Assembly (NCBI GenBank): GCA_008375315.1
Contig: CP032507.1
Location: forward strand, 1,116,001-1,180,000
Source: Ectothiorhodospiraceae bacterium BW-2
GTDB lineage: Bacteria > Pseudomonadota > Gammaproteobacteria > Thiohalomonadales > Thiohalomonadaceae
DNA length: 64,000 bases
Direction: 5' to 3'
A model generated the notes under the pieces. It saw only the letters and a program-made list of their open reading frames with translations, searched no databases and had not been told where the DNA came from. The position numbers and the translations under genes were made by a program. The first letter of the stretch is position 1, and each line of letters begins with the position of its first letter. This document shows positions 13,234-25,000 of this stretch, one piece after another.

Positions 13234-13581
13234 CTACCCCCCTTGACCGGTGAGCAGCTGCACTGCCCAAGCCAAAAACATATCGAACAGCCAGAGAATC
13301 AGACCGACAATCACCACCATAACCAACACCATCAGTGTGGTCTGTACGGTCTCTTTACGGGTCGGCCAGACGACTTTGCGTATCTCAATGACAGCCCCCC
13401 GCCCATAGGCGATCGCTGCCACGCCTGGGGCAGTCATAGAGGCAATGAAGAGCGCTCCCCCCATCGCCACAAGCAGCACAACTACCCGCATCAGCAGAGA
13501 GGTATCGCTGTAGATATAGAAACCGGCCAGAGCAGCAATAACCAACACTCCGGCAAACGCCAACTTTATTTTATCACTCAT
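13234..13581 (-). CDS. secE: Preprotein translocase subunit SecE
   Basis: SecE clamps the SecY channel in the inner membrane. The 115-residue product has the three-helix gammaproteobacterial form: two N-terminal membrane segments (about residues 10-30 and 33-55), then the conserved amphipathic region [17 protein letters not shown] (about 66-82) and a C-terminal membrane helix. It follows tRNA-Trp and precedes nusG by five bases, the standard arrangement. Confidence 0.97.
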   Translation of the reverse strand: MSDKIKLAFAGVLVIAALAGFYIYSDTSLLMRVVVLLVAMGGALFIASMTAPGVAAIAYGRGAVIEIRKVVWPTRKETVQTTLMVLVMVVIVGLILWLFDMFLAWAVQLLTGQGG

Positions 13582-13606
13582 TCCGAGTTTTACTGCACTT
13601 AGTAAA

Positions 13607-13682
<76 letters not shown>

Positions 13683-13690
13683 AAGGCAAA

Positions 13691-13718
13691 GAGGGTGGCA
13701 TCTATCGCAGCCACCCTC
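13691..13718 (-). terminator. Hairpin after tuf, possible partial terminator
   Basis: A perfect 9-bp stem (GAGGGTGGC with GCCACCCTC) and a 10-base loop sit in the 68-base gap between the tuf stop and tRNA-Trp. On the minus strand it is followed by only three T residues. It could be a weak terminator or a processing and stability hairpin at the 3' end of the tuf message. Confidence 0.5.
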
Positions 13719-13750
13719 AGAACTAGTGGTAGTTACCGCAGAGGCGGCAA

Positions 13751-14941
13751 CTACTCGATAATTTTCGAAACAACCCCAGCACCGACGGTACGGCCACCTT
13801 CGCGAATCGCAAAGCGTAGCCCCTCCTCCATCGCGATTGGGGCGATGAGACTAACCGTCAGGCCGACATTATCCCCCGGCATCACCATCTCGACCCCTTC
13901 AGGTAGGTCGCAGGCACCGGTCACATCGGTCGTACGGAAGTAGAACTGCGGACGATAGCCGTTAAAGAATGGGGTGTGTCGTCCCCCCTCCTCTTTGCTT
14001 AACACATAGACTTCCGCTTCAAATTTGGTGTGTGGAGTAATGCTCCCCGGTTTAGCTAGCACCTGACCCCGCTCGACATCCTCCCGCTTAGTTCCACGCA
14101 GCAGCACCCCAACATTATCCCCCGCCTGACCCTGATCGAGCAGTTTGCGGAACATCTCCACCCCGGTGACGGTGGTTTTGGTGGTGTCACGAATACCGAC
14201 AATCGCCACCTCTTCACCCACTTTGATAATGCCGCGCTCAATCCGGCCGGTGACCACGGTACCGCGACCAGAGATCGAGAAGACATCCTCAATCGGCATA
14301 ATGAACGCCCCATCAACGGCCCGCTCCGGTTCAGGGATGTAGTCATCCATTGCTGCAACTAGCTTTTCGATCGAGGGAATACCAATTTCAGAGGTATCCC
14401 CTTCAAGAGCTTTTAGAGCCGAGCCGGTGACAATCGGGGTATCATCCCCAGGAAACTCGTAGCTATCGAGTAGCTCGCGAATCTCCATCTCAACTAGCTC
14501 TAATAGCTCGGCGTCATCGACCTGGTCGGCTTTGTTCATATAGACCAAGATGTAGGGCACACCAACTTGGCGTGAGAGCAGGATATGCTCACGGGTCTGT
14601 GGCATCGGGCCATCAGCGGCCGATACCACTAGAATCGCTCCATCCATCTGTGCCGCACCGGTAATCATGTTCTTGACATAGTCGGCGTGCCCCGGGCAGT
14701 CAACATGCGCGTAGTGACGCGCCTCTGACTGATACTCCACATGGGCGGTGGCAATCGTGATACCGCGAGCACGCTCTTCTGGTGCGCTATCGATATTGGC
14801 GTAGTCTTTGAATTCGCCGCCGAACTTCTCCGACATCACCTTGGTAATCGCTGCTGTCAGCGTCGTTTTACCGTGGTCAACATGGCCAATAGTACCCACA
14901 TTGACATGGGGTTTGGTTCTTTCAAACTTTTCCTTAGACAT
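13751..14941 (-). CDS. tuf: Elongation factor Tu
   Basis: EF-Tu delivers aminoacyl-tRNA to the ribosome as a GTP complex. The 396-residue product starts [20 protein letters not shown]. It has the P-loop GHVDHGKT, the switch motif [17 protein letters not shown], and the guanine-specificity motif NKAD. Domains 2 and 3 are complete to the end. It lies directly after tRNA-Tyr-Gly-Thr and before tRNA-Trp-secE, the layout of the tufB locus. A second copy (tufA) would be expected after fusA, outside the window. Confidence 0.98.
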   Translation of the reverse strand: MSKEKFERTKPHVNVGTIGHVDHGKTTLTAAITKVMSEKFGGEFKDYANIDSAPEERARGITIATAHVEYQSEARHYAHVDCPGHADYVKNMITGAAQMDGAILVVSAADGPMPQTREHILLSRQVGVPYILVYMNKADQVDDAELLELVEMEIRELLDSYEFPGDDTPIVTGSALKALEGDTSEIGIPSIEKLVAAMDDYIPEPERAVDGAFIMPIEDVFSISGRGTVVTGRIERGIIKVGEEVAIVGIRDTTKTTVTGVEMFRKLLDQGQAGDNVGVLLRGTKREDVERGQVLAKPGSITPHTKFEAEVYVLSKEEGGRHTPFFNGYRPQFYFRTTDVTGACDLPEGVEMVMPGDNVGLTVSLIAPIAMEEGLRFAIREGGRTVGAGVVSKIIE

Positions 14942-14990
14942 TTGAGAAGTCGCCTCCGAAAATTATCGCTACACCATACACAAAAAAACC

Positions 14991-15066
14991 TGGAGCCCAA
15001 GAGCAGATTTGAACTGCCGACCTCACCCTTACCAAGGGTGTGCTCTACCAACTGAGCTACCTGGGC
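14991..15066 (-). tRNA. thrT: tRNA-Thr (GGT anticodon)
   Basis: The minus-strand 76-mer begins GCCCAGGTAGCTCAGTTGG and ends with an encoded CCA. The acceptor GCCCAGG pairs with the 3' arm with one mismatch, the anticodon loop contains TTGGTAA with anticodon GGT, and the T loop is GTTCAAATC. It is the last tRNA before tuf. Confidence 0.96.
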
Positions 15067-15112
15067 AAAGTAAATATTTCAAAATTTTGAACTATTAACC
15101 TGTCAAAATATC

Positions 15113-15186
<74 letters not shown>

Positions 15187-15222
15187 AGCGCTCAATTCCT
15201 GTACCACACCATAACAAAAATA

Positions 15223-15307
15223 TGGTGGAGGGGGGAGGATTCGAACCTCCGAAGGCTGAGCCGACAGATTTACAGTCTGTTCCCTTTGACCGCTCGGGAA
15301 CCCCTCC
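15223..15307 (-). tRNA. tyrU: tRNA-Tyr (GTA anticodon)
   Basis: The minus-strand 85-mer begins GGAGGGGTTCCCGAGCGG and ends CTCCACCA. It has a class II long variable arm (about 13 bases), the anticodon loop CTGTAAA with anticodon GTA, and the T loop GGTTCGAATCC. It is the first gene of the Tyr-Gly-Thr-tuf cluster, and the next upstream gene is pgeF. Confidence 0.97.
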
Positions 15308-15391
15308 TGAAAAAGAGGGCGAATTCTGCCTGAACTTTACCCCACTGTCAAGGCAATCAACCCCAATTGACCCAATTTTTTTAGCGCCTCT

Positions 15392-16174
15392 CTACTCAGT
15401 CGCAGCCCTCCGGCCATCGCCACCTGCCATCCCCATCCATATTAGCGTCGCCATACGACCACTCTGCCCACCGTCACGCCGATAGGAAAAAAAGCGTTCC
15501 GATTCAGCAAAAGTACACCCCTGCCCCCCATAGATAGCCTCTGCTCGCACCCCCAGCGCTGTCAGACGCTGTCGCGCTAGAAGGTAGAGATCGGCATACC
15601 ACTTCCCGTCGAGAGTCGCGGCAATAAAGGCCCTTTCGGCCAAAGAGTCGCGGACGACAAAAGCCTCCCGCACCTCGCTACCCACCTCAAAGTGGCGCTG
15701 ACTAATCGCCGTTCCCAACCAGACCAGCAGCTCATCTGCCGGGTCGCCAATCGTCTGTAGCGACTGTTCGATAACGCCTTCGGCCAATCCGCGCCAACCA
15801 GCATGAATCGCCGCCACCACCCCCCCCCGACGGCTAGTGACCAATATCGGCAAACAGTCAGCTGTCAGCACCGCGCAGACCAGACCGACGCTGCGACTCA
15901 CCGCCGCATCGGCACGAACAGTGCCCGACATGGTCCCCTCTCCTAGCTCAACGACCTCGGTTGAGTGACACTGCGCCAACCACGGCACCTCTGCCGGTAG
16001 ATGTGCCGCTCGCTGTAACCGACGCCGATTCTCCGCCACCGCCCAAGGGGCGTCGCCAACATGGCTCGCCAAATTCAGCCCCCGATAGCCGCCACCACTC
16101 ACCCCCCCGTGACGCGTGGTCATGAGTGCATTCACCCCCGGCGGTGCGGGCCAGTCAGGGTAGATCCACGCCAC
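15392..16174 (-). CDS. pgeF: PgeF/YfiH-type peptidoglycan-editing factor (multicopper polyphenol oxidase fold)
   Basis: The product is 260 residues, the usual length of the YfiH/DUF152 family. The family's metal-site residues are visible in order: the His of QCHSTEV (about residue 70), the Cys of TADCLPIL (about 105) and the His of IHAGWRGL (about 123). Members have been described as laccase-like oxidases, purine nucleoside phosphorylases and, in E. coli, a factor that edits L-Ser from peptidoglycan precursors; the sequence alone does not choose. It starts two bases after the upstream phosphate-transporter gene stops, so the two are probably cotranscribed. Confidence 0.93.
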   Translation of the reverse strand: MAWIYPDWPAPPGVNALMTTRHGGVSGGGYRGLNLASHVGDAPWAVAENRRRLQRAAHLPAEVPWLAQCHSTEVVELGEGTMSGTVRADAAVSRSVGLVCAVLTADCLPILVTSRRGGVVAAIHAGWRGLAEGVIEQSLQTIGDPADELLVWLGTAISQRHFEVGSEVREAFVVRDSLAERAFIAATLDGKWYADLYLLARQRLTALGVRAEAIYGGQGCTFAESERFFSYRRDGGQSGRMATLIWMGMAGGDGRRAATE

Positions 16175-16176
16175 GC

Positions 16177-17940
16177 TCAGGCACTGCCTTGACGAGCACT
16201 AAGCACCGTTTTCGCCATCCGCTTCGCAAAATAGTAGATCCGCTTCTGCTTTTCGATAATATCGATCTCAATCGTATAGGCCGGAATACGGTTCGGCTCC
16301 TCAACCACCAACCGCTGCGCTTGGTGCGCGGCGGCGGAGTCGGCCATGAGCACAATGGCCTGCTTCATGTGGATCACATTCTCCGCCACGAGACGATTAT
16401 TTTGCGATACCGCCTGAATCGCGCCATCGACCGCACTCTCAACGAGCTCATGGAACCCTTTTAACACCTTGCGCGTCGGCTGACTGATCGCAATGCCCGC
16501 CTGTAGCCGCTCCCGCCCTAACTCCACCATATTGGTCTCAATGGTATCGCCGATATTCTCCAAATCACTAATCGCCGCCATTAGCTGTAGAAACTCTTGA
16601 GTATGGCGATCTGACAACTCCCCCTTACTCACCTTGCCCATGTAGATGATAATCTGTTCATAGAGCGTATCGACCTGCTCATCAAGCTGATAGATATGTC
16701 GTAGCTGCTTCTCGCTACCGGAGAGGATCGCTGGCATAATCCCCCGCAGCATCTGCTGCACGATCTCCCCCATGTGCAGCACCTCCAGTCGCACCCGATC
16801 CAGCGCTAACACCGGTGTTGAGAGTAGCGACTCATCCAGATATTTAGCCCGCACCGTCACACTCTCCCCCGCCTCGACGCGCCTATCTGGAACCAGCCAC
16901 TGCACTAGTTTTGCAATTTGGGTGGTAAAACCGATAAAAATGAGCGTATTGGCAAAGTTAAATATCGTGTGGGCATTCGCTATCTGTCGTGGCGTCTCAG
17001 CGGCTAGCCGCTCCAGCCCCTGTAGCTCGGGATGAGAGGGGGAGAAACCGATCACAAACTGCGCCAGCCACGGAATAAAAGCTAGCCAGATCAATACCCC
17101 AGCGACATTAAACAGCACATGCACCAGCGCCGCTCGCAGCGCCTCGCGCGTCTTGCCAATCGTCGCTAACATCGCGGTAACACAGGTACCGATATTAGCT
17201 CCAAACGCCAGCGCAATGCCGGCAGGCAGAGTAATCAACCCCTGGCTTGCCATCACAATCACAATGCCAGTCGTCGCCGAAGAGGACTGCACCAAGCCGG
17301 TAAAGAGAGCGGCCACCAAGATTCCCACTAGGGGATTCTCCATCTGCACCATCAGATCGAGAAAGGGCTGATAGGTTCGTAGCGGCTCCATCGCCTCACT
17401 CATAATGCTCATGCCAAAGAAGACCAACCCCAACCCCATCAGTATGGCACCGTAGTAGCGAATCGTCTCTTGCTTGCCTGCAAAGAGCATCGTAAAGCCG
17501 ATCGCAATCATCAGCAGCGCCGCTTTAGTGACCTTAAAGGCGACAATTTGGGCGGTAATGGTGGTACCGATGTTGGCCCCCATAATAATTCCCACCGACT
17601 GCGCCATCGTCATTAAGCCAGCACTCACAAAACCGACCACCAGCACCGTGGTGACCGAAGAGGATTGAATAATCGCCGTGACCGCCGCCCCCGTCGCAGC
17701 CCCCATAAAGCGGTTGCGGGTCAAGGTGGCCAAAATCGACTTCATCCGCTCCCCAGCCACCGCCTTAAGCGCATCGGCCATCTGCTCCATACCGAACAGA
17801 AACAGCGCCAGCCCACCAAAGAGCTGCATCGCCATATTACCCCACTCTATCTCGGTGCTACCTTCAAGAGCCGCCACCGCAGGTGAGAGGGGGATGAGCC
17901 CCAATAAAAGCAGCAGCGAGAGCGCCATTCGTGCAGACAT
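16177..17940 (-). CDS. Na+/phosphate cotransporter with C-terminal PhoU-like domain
   Basis: This inner-membrane protein belongs to the Na/Pi-cotransporter II-like family (E. coli YjbB, Vibrio NptA relatives). The duplicated QSSS signatures that line the transport path are visible as IIQSSSVTTV and LVQSSSATTG, each within a run of membrane helices in residues 40-370. The remaining 200 residues form a soluble helical PhoU-like domain with DLENIGDTIETNM. A GGGGG box 10 bases before the ATG at 17940 favours that start over an in-frame ATG 48 bases further upstream. A signal-like N-terminus ends PAVAALEG. Substrate is inferred from the family. Confidence 0.9.
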   Translation of the reverse strand: MSARMALSLLLLLGLIPLSPAVAALEGSTEIEWGNMAMQLFGGLALFLFGMEQMADALKAVAGERMKSILATLTRNRFMGAATGAAVTAIIQSSSVTTVLVVGFVSAGLMTMAQSVGIIMGANIGTTITAQIVAFKVTKAALLMIAIGFTMLFAGKQETIRYYGAILMGLGLVFFGMSIMSEAMEPLRTYQPFLDLMVQMENPLVGILVAALFTGLVQSSSATTGIVIVMASQGLITLPAGIALAFGANIGTCVTAMLATIGKTREALRAALVHVLFNVAGVLIWLAFIPWLAQFVIGFSPSHPELQGLERLAAETPRQIANAHTIFNFANTLIFIGFTTQIAKLVQWLVPDRRVEAGESVTVRAKYLDESLLSTPVLALDRVRLEVLHMGEIVQQMLRGIMPAILSGSEKQLRHIYQLDEQVDTLYEQIIIYMGKVSKGELSDRHTQEFLQLMAAISDLENIGDTIETNMVELGRERLQAGIAISQPTRKVLKGFHELVESAVDGAIQAVSQNNRLVAENVIHMKQAIVLMADSAAAHQAQRLVVEEPNRIPAYTIEIDIIEKQKRIYYFAKRMAKTVLSARQGSA

Positions 17941-18018
17941 AGTCAAACCCCCTATTTTTGTTACCGAATTATTACAATTATGCGACAAAAACGGTAACTA
18001 TTCAGGCGTTTTTAGCGA

Positions 18019-19068
18019 TTAATCACGACTAAGCTCTGGCCGCCCTAAATCGATATCTACTCCGTTTGACAACAGCTCCTCAGTTCGAGCCGCAGAGTAG
18101 TCGCGATAGGATTGATGGCGGTGGTAGCCAGCGGCCACATAGCGCATCGACTCTTTAAAATGGTGCACAAACAGCAAACTATCGTGACGACGAATGAGTT
18201 TACCCCCATCAAAAGCCAACACCCCCGGTCGATAGATCATCTGATAGTGCTCAGCTAGCGCCTTAGGTGTCGTTGCTCGACCATCGGGGCCGATCATCTC
18301 CTGCTCTGAGGCGGCATCTAAACGCACAATCGTAAACGGCTCTAGCTCTTTAGCGACGAGAGGGTGCGCCAAAATCCCATCATGAAACTCGTTGCAGTCA
18401 TAACAGCTACTCTCTTCAAAAATCACCATTAACGGCCCCTTAATAGCGGCAAGATCTGTCGTTTGGGTAAAGAGTGGACTGTTCCGCAGAGCATAGACAT
18501 CGCGTTTTAGCATCGTCTGCATATAATCACTTAGTGAGGTGCTCTGGTAGGCCTTACTGGAGACATAGTGCAAAACCTGCTCAAATCGCGCCGCTGCCCG
18601 ATAGCCATCGACTCGCGCGACAGGCTGATTGTTTTGATCGAGAAACAGAATCGCCGGTGTCGCCCAGACATTGAGCCTATCGGCCAGCGCCTTTTCGGTC
18701 AGAGTGAGCTCATCACTAAAGACTACCTCTCGATCACCCTGCACATTAATCGCAATCGAATCAAAATGTTGTTGAATAAAGCCCGTTAACGGCTCGCTCT
18801 CAAACGACTCCTCCAGCATTCGATCGCAGTAGGGGCAGCCGTTCAGATGAAAAAAGAGCAGCAGGTGCTTCTCTGCCTCGGCCGCCTCTTCGACATCCTC
18901 GGCCATGTCGAGAAAGCTCTCCTTAAACCACCCTGGGATCGAATGCATCACCCCACCGGTAACCACCCCGCGCTCACTGGCCACCGCCGCGCCGATTATC
19001 GAACCACCTAAGGCCAAACTGGCGATACACAGCCCCTTAACGATTAAATAAATGCCTACTCTCATCAT
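18019..19068 (-). CDS. Exported two-domain thioredoxin-fold protein
   Basis: The product has 349 residues. A hydrophobic N-terminal segment (residues 4-30, ending ...IIGAAVASE) looks like a signal peptide or anchor, placing it in the periplasm. Two thioredoxin-like domains follow. The first has the active site CPYC (about residue 78) with a cis-Pro segment VWATPAILFLD. The second has CYDC (about residue 222) and a later YRPGVLAFDGG. The family resembles SoxW/thioredoxin_2 proteins that reduce periplasmic disulfides. The start overlaps the last 32 bases of the synthetase gene, so translation is probably coupled. Whether it acts on the peptide product is unknown. Confidence 0.8.
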   Translation of the reverse strand: MMRVGIYLIVKGLCIASLALGGSIIGAAVASERGVVTGGVMHSIPGWFKESFLDMAEDVEEAAEAEKHLLLFFHLNGCPYCDRMLEESFESEPLTGFIQQHFDSIAINVQGDREVVFSDELTLTEKALADRLNVWATPAILFLDQNNQPVARVDGYRAAARFEQVLHYVSSKAYQSTSLSDYMQTMLKRDVYALRNSPLFTQTTDLAAIKGPLMVIFEESSCYDCNEFHDGILAHPLVAKELEPFTIVRLDAASEQEMIGPDGRATTPKALAEHYQMIYRPGVLAFDGGKLIRRHDSLLFVHHFKESMRYVAAGYHRHQSYRDYSAARTEELLSNGVDIDLGRPELSRD

Positions 19069-22000
19069 CTGTAATGGCTCCTTCTACGGTTATAGATAAA
19101 CAGTTAGCGATCACTGCCGCTAGCTGCGACACCTGCGGCGGATTGAGCATCGTCAGATGATCACCCGGCACCTCAACCACCTCAACGGCCCTACTCACAT
19201 AACGCCCCCAGCCAAAATCGGCCTCAGCGCGCATCGCTGCCGACTCCTCTGCCGCTAGCTCACCCGGCTGTAGCTCAGCCGAACGCAACAGCGTTACCGG
19301 TAGCGATAATGGCTGTGTCGGCCCAACATAGTGACAACGCAAATTGGCCTGATAGACGCCAATAAAGCCCCTTAAATGGCTCAGCTCACCCCCTTGAGGC
19401 AAGACACCGGTCGCCATTAGCTGTCGATGGAGCAGAGCCAACTGCGACTCATCACTATCGAGCTGACGCAACGACGCTACCGTTATACCCAGCTCAACGC
19501 CATAACTATGTTCCGCAATCGCCGCCACTTGCCCCAGCCACTGCGCCTGATCCCACTGCACGCCGGTCGGTTGCACGAAGTGGGGCGCTGGCGTATCGAG
19601 CAGCACCACTGTGCCGATCCTCTCCCCCTGCTCTGCTAGCTGTCGCGCCATCTCAAAGGCGACACTCCCGCCAAAAGAGTGGCCGGTAATGTAGTAGGGG
19701 CCACTAGGCTGCTGCTGCCGTATAGCGTTCAGATAGTGGCTCGCCAACCCCTCCACACTCTCAATCAGCGCCGTTTTGCCATCCAATCCCGGTGGCTGTA
19801 GCCCATAGACTGCGATCTGCTCATCCAAGGCGCTAACGAGTGGCTGAAAATAGACCACATTCCCCCCAGCACCGGGCACCACAAACAGCTTCACTTGAGC
19901 CGCACCGCCTTGGCGCATCGTAATCAGTGTCGGCCAGAGCGACTCCCCCCCCGTCTGTCGTAACAGATTGGCCAGTTCGGCCACCGTTGCCCCCTGAAAC
20001 AGCGCCGCTAACGGTAGATGGCGATCAAAACGGTCGGCGATTTCAGCCATTAACCGTACCGCGACCAGTGAGTGACCACCGAGCTCAAAGAAGTTATCGG
20101 TCACACCAATCGGCTGGCGCTGTAGTAGGTTCTGCCACAGCGCCACTAACTGCAACTCTAGCGGATCACGCGGCAAGATCCGCTCTCGCTTGGGCGGCGA
20201 TTGATACCCCTCCGGTAGCTGTAGCGCGTTACGATCCACTTTGCCATTTTGGGTCAGTGGCATCGTCTCTAGTGGGAGAAAGATCGTCGGAACCATATAG
20301 TCGGGCAGCCGCTCTAGTAGATATTGACGCAAGCTATCGACGCTATCTGGCTGCCGTAACCGCAAAAAGGCCACTAGCTGCTGACCCCTATGCTCATCCT
20401 CACGCACCACAACCACCGCCTGAATAACCGTCGGGTGCTGCTCTAACAGAGTCTCAATCTCCCCTAACTCAACTCTAAAACCACGAATTTTGACCTGCTG
20501 ATCGATACGCTCTAGATAGATTAACTCCCCCTCTGGCGTCCATTTAACCCGATCACCGCTACGATAGAGCCGCGGTGGCCACGATAACTCCTGCCCTGAT
20601 TTAGTTATAAACGGACTAGCCATAAAACGCTCCTCGGTTAGCTCTGGTCGGTTAAGATAGCCACAAGCCACCCCCACACCACCGATGAGTAGCTCCCCTG
20701 TCACCCCGATCGGAACCTGCTCCAGCTCACTATCGACCACATAGAGCAACGTGTTATCTATCGCCCTGCCAATCGCCTCGTTGCCCTCACTCGATCCGGC
20801 ACCCTCATTCGACTGACTTAGGCCGATGCGCTTTATCGTTGACCAGACGGTGGTCTCCGTTGGACCATACATATTCCATAGCTGCTCGCAGCGCGGCAAC
20901 AGCTCAGCCGCCAACCGTTTCGGCATCGCCTCCCCACCACACAAAATACGCAGCGACCGACTCCCCTGCCAGCCGACCGCCAACAGCAGCCGCCAGGTCG
21001 CCGGTGTCGCCTGCATCAGGCTAATCTGCCGCTGCTGTAGATAGCCAAGCAGCGCCTCACCATCACGCGCCTCGCTCTCGCTAGCCAGTACAATCGTGCC
21101 ACCTGCAGCCAGCGTCCCCCACAGCTCTAGCACCGCAATATCGAAAGAGATAGTCGTTACCGCCAATAGCCTATCGGTCGAGTAGAGGCCAGGCTCCCTC
21201 ATCATACTGGTAATAAAGTTAACCACCGCCCGATGGGGCAACATCACCCCTTTAGGACGACCCGTCGAGCCGGAGGTGAAGATAATATAGGCCAACTCCT
21301 CGCCCGAAATCGTCACCGGCAGCGGTTGCGCCTCCCGTGACGCTAACAGAGCCCCCGTATCGTCACTATCGACCAGCAACCGCGCCCCTGCAGATAGCGG
21401 CAGCGTATCGACAAGCGCCTGTTCGGTCACCACCAGCGTCGGCCTACCCTCGTCAAAGATCATCGCCAGCCGCTCTTTCGGATAGGTCGGATCGAGCGGA
21501 ATATAGGCCGCGCCACTCTGTAACACCGCTAGCAGCGTCGGCACCAGATAGCGGTTTCGCCGCAGCGCGACGGCAACTCTATCCCCCTGTTTCACCCCCC
21601 GCTGCTGTAACAGATGGGTAAACTGCCGCGCTAGGTGAAATAGCTGCCGATAGCTAAACTGCTCGCCCGCCACCTCTAGCGCGATCGACGCAGCAGAGCG
21701 CTCAGCCTGCGCCGTTAACAGCTCGACCAGTGAGACGGTCGCTAAGGGGCGCTGGGTCTGGTTCCACTGCTGTAGCTGCCGCCTCGTCGCCGGCTCGATT
21801 AGCGGTAGCCGACCCACCGCCCCCTCGGGCGTGGCCACAATCGCCTCTAATAGCGTCACATAGTTGCGCCAAAACTGCGCCATGCGCCATGGTTGAAAGA
21901 GATCGCAGTTATACTCCAGCTCACCGGCCAATGCCCCACTGCGCTCGGTCAAAGAGAGGGTAAGATCATATTTGGCAATCGTGTTGGTATGCTCAACTCG

Positions 22001-25000
22001 CGCCACCTCTAGCCCCTCAAACTGCGGCAGCTCAGCTGGAGCGCTCTGGTAAGAGAAGAGCACCTGAAAAATCGGCGCATAGCTGAGATTGCGCGGCGGT
22101 TGCAGCGCCTCCACTAGCTGTTCAAAGGAGAGCTCTTGATGGTTAAAGGCGGCCAGAACCCGCTGCCGCACCTGCTGTAACAGCTCAATAAAGGGCTGCT
22201 GCGGCTCAATACCAATACGCATCACCAGCGTATTCATAAAAAAGCCGATCAACCCCTCAATCTCACTGCGAGAGCGGTTCGCCGAGGGGGAGCCTATGAC
22301 GATGTCATGTTGATGACTGTAACGACTCAGCTGTAGCGCGTAGCCCGCTAACAGCACCATATAGAGTGAGGCTTGATGCTGCTCGGCCAATTTTCGCAAC
22401 CCATTCGCCAGCTCAGATCTAATCTCAAAGCTAAGCGTTGCCCCCCGAAAACTCTGCTGCGCCGGCCTAGGCGCATCGGTCGGTAGCTCCAGCAGGGGAG
22501 GTATCCCCGCCAACTGCTGCTGCCAGTAACTGCGCTGGCGCTCCAGTTCGCCCCCGGCCATCCAGTCGCGCTGCCAGCGGGCGTAGTCGCTATACTGGAT
22601 CGGTAGCGGGGGGAGTGCCGGCCTCTCGTTACGACAGGCGGCGCGGTAGAGCTGCTCTAGCTCCCGCCCCAATACACCAACCGACCAACCATCGGCAATA
22701 ATATGGTGTAGCACTATTAGCAAAAGAGAGCTGTTCGGCGCGGTACGGATGAGCGTCACCCGCACCAGCGGCCCCTGATCTAGCTTAAAGCGACGCTCAA
22801 TCTCCTGCTCCAGCCAGAACAGCTGCTGCTGCTCGCGCAGCTCAGGGGCAAGGTGGCAAAGATCGATCACTAACGGCGGCGGTAGCGCCTTTAACCGCAC
22901 CACAGGTGCCCCCGCTACCGTATCGAATACCGCACAGAGACTCTGCTGACGCTCGGCCAGCCAGCGCCACGCCTGAGTCAACGCTGACAGATTGAGCGAA
23001 CCGGTTAACTGTAGCAGCAACGGAATATGGTACGCCTCCCCCGCCCCTTCGAGCTGATCTAAAAACCAGAGCCGCTGCTGGGCAAACGAGAGCGGCAGCG
23101 CCTCACCCGCTTGGCGTGCCTCAACCCGCTCTAAGGGAGGGGCTGTCGTCACCGCCACCGACTCGGCCCTCTGCTCGCGCTGATAGCCCAACCGCTCGGC
23201 CAGCTGCCACGCCGGCTCGCCTAAAAAGTCCTCCTGATAGCGCTCGCGCCACCGCTCTGAGGCCGCGGCATCAATTTTACTATGGCTATGAAACTTAACA
23301 TCGCCGAGCATGGTCGATTCGGCATGAATCCCGTCGGTCATACGGCGCTGGCGCTGCTTCGCTTCATAGAGCTGTAGCATCGTCGGCTCAAACGCCAGCC
23401 CCAACTCGTGGCAAAGTCGCTCCATCTGCTGTTTCGGTTCAGCTGTCATCGCCTCAAAACTAATGTGGCACTGTCGCTGTGGCGGAATCGTTGCTAAAAA
23501 GCGGTTAATGTTATCGTGACTCTGCAACCAAATCAGTTCAGCTAACTGGCGTGGGGTAAAGTTGTGCGGATAGCGGAAGAATATCTGATGCAGTTTCGCC
23601 TCTTCAAACGAGTTCATCATACCGTAGGGGTGGCGGTGGAGATGGATATAGAGCGGCTGGTCAAAACTCTGCTCCATCCGCTCCAATATCGACCGGTGCA
23701 GCACATAGGAGGGCGATTTATCGACCAATATCCGCTCACCTAACCACTGCTGCATCAGGCCGTAGTAGTCGTGCACACTCATGTCGGCCTGCTCCAGCTC
23801 TGCCATCAGCGCCTTCGCCCCGTCGGCATCGAGACCTTTCAGCTCCATCACAGCGCGCAGATTGCCCTCCAGCCAGAAGGCATCACGGCCGGAGCAGACC
23901 TCTGCCCGCTCACCTAGGGTATTAAACGGCATCAGCTCCAGCTCTGGTGGTGCAAATAGCTGCGAGTGGCCGCCCAATAAGACTCGCAGCAGGGTGGTAC
24001 CTGAACGGGGCGGCGCTAACACAAAGATAGCACGACGATTTTTAGGCCGGTTCGCTAACTGCGGTAGCGGCGCTAGCGGGGTAATCGCCTCGCGTAGCTG
24101 CTGCCACTCAGCTTGACCTAAACGCAAATCGTGCTGCTGTGCTACGCCACTATCGCCATTAAACCGGGTCACAATTTCGGGGTAGTGCTGCGCCATATAG
24201 GGCAGCAGTTCGGCAATCGTCGGCGCTTCAAACAGCGCCACCACATAGAAGACTGAACCGGTCTGCTGCTGCATTCGGTTGGCAAAAATCGCCCCCTTAA
24301 TCGAATCCCCCCCGAGTTCAAAGAAGTTATCGGCCATACCGACCCGCTCAATGTGCAAAATCTCTTGCCATAGGGCTGCAATCAGCTCAGCTAAGGGGGA
24401 GTCGGGCGCCACATAGTCGCCACTATCGATACTCATTTGCGGCTCAGGCAAAGCACGGCGATCAATTTTACCATTAGCTGTGAGTGGCATCTGCGCCAGC
24501 ACCACCCAGCGCGCCGGTACCATATAGTCGGGCAGCTGCTGCTGTAACCGCTGCCGTAGCGGCTGAATAAAATCGGCCTCATCGGCAAGACCGCTAACCC
24601 ACGCCACCAGCTCGGCACCGCTATCACTTTGATGGACGCCCACCACGACCGCGCTCACTCCCGGCTGTGCGGCGATGGCACTCTCAATTTCGCCCAGCTC
24701 AATTCTGAAACCGCGAATTTTGACCTGCTCATCCATCCGACCCCAATACTCCAACCGGCCATCGTGCCGCCGCCGTGCTAAGTCGCCACTGCGATAGAGT
24801 CGCCCCGCCTGAGGATCGATATTGACAGTTTCTGCTGCGATAAAGCGTTCGGCAGTGAGCTTTGGCCGGTTAAGATACCCTTTCGCCACCCCGTCACCGC
24901 CGACTAACATCTCACCCGCAACACCGAGCGGCACCGGCTGACCATAGCGATCCCGCAGATAGAGGCTCAAATCGGCCAGCGGCTCACCAATCACGCTGCC

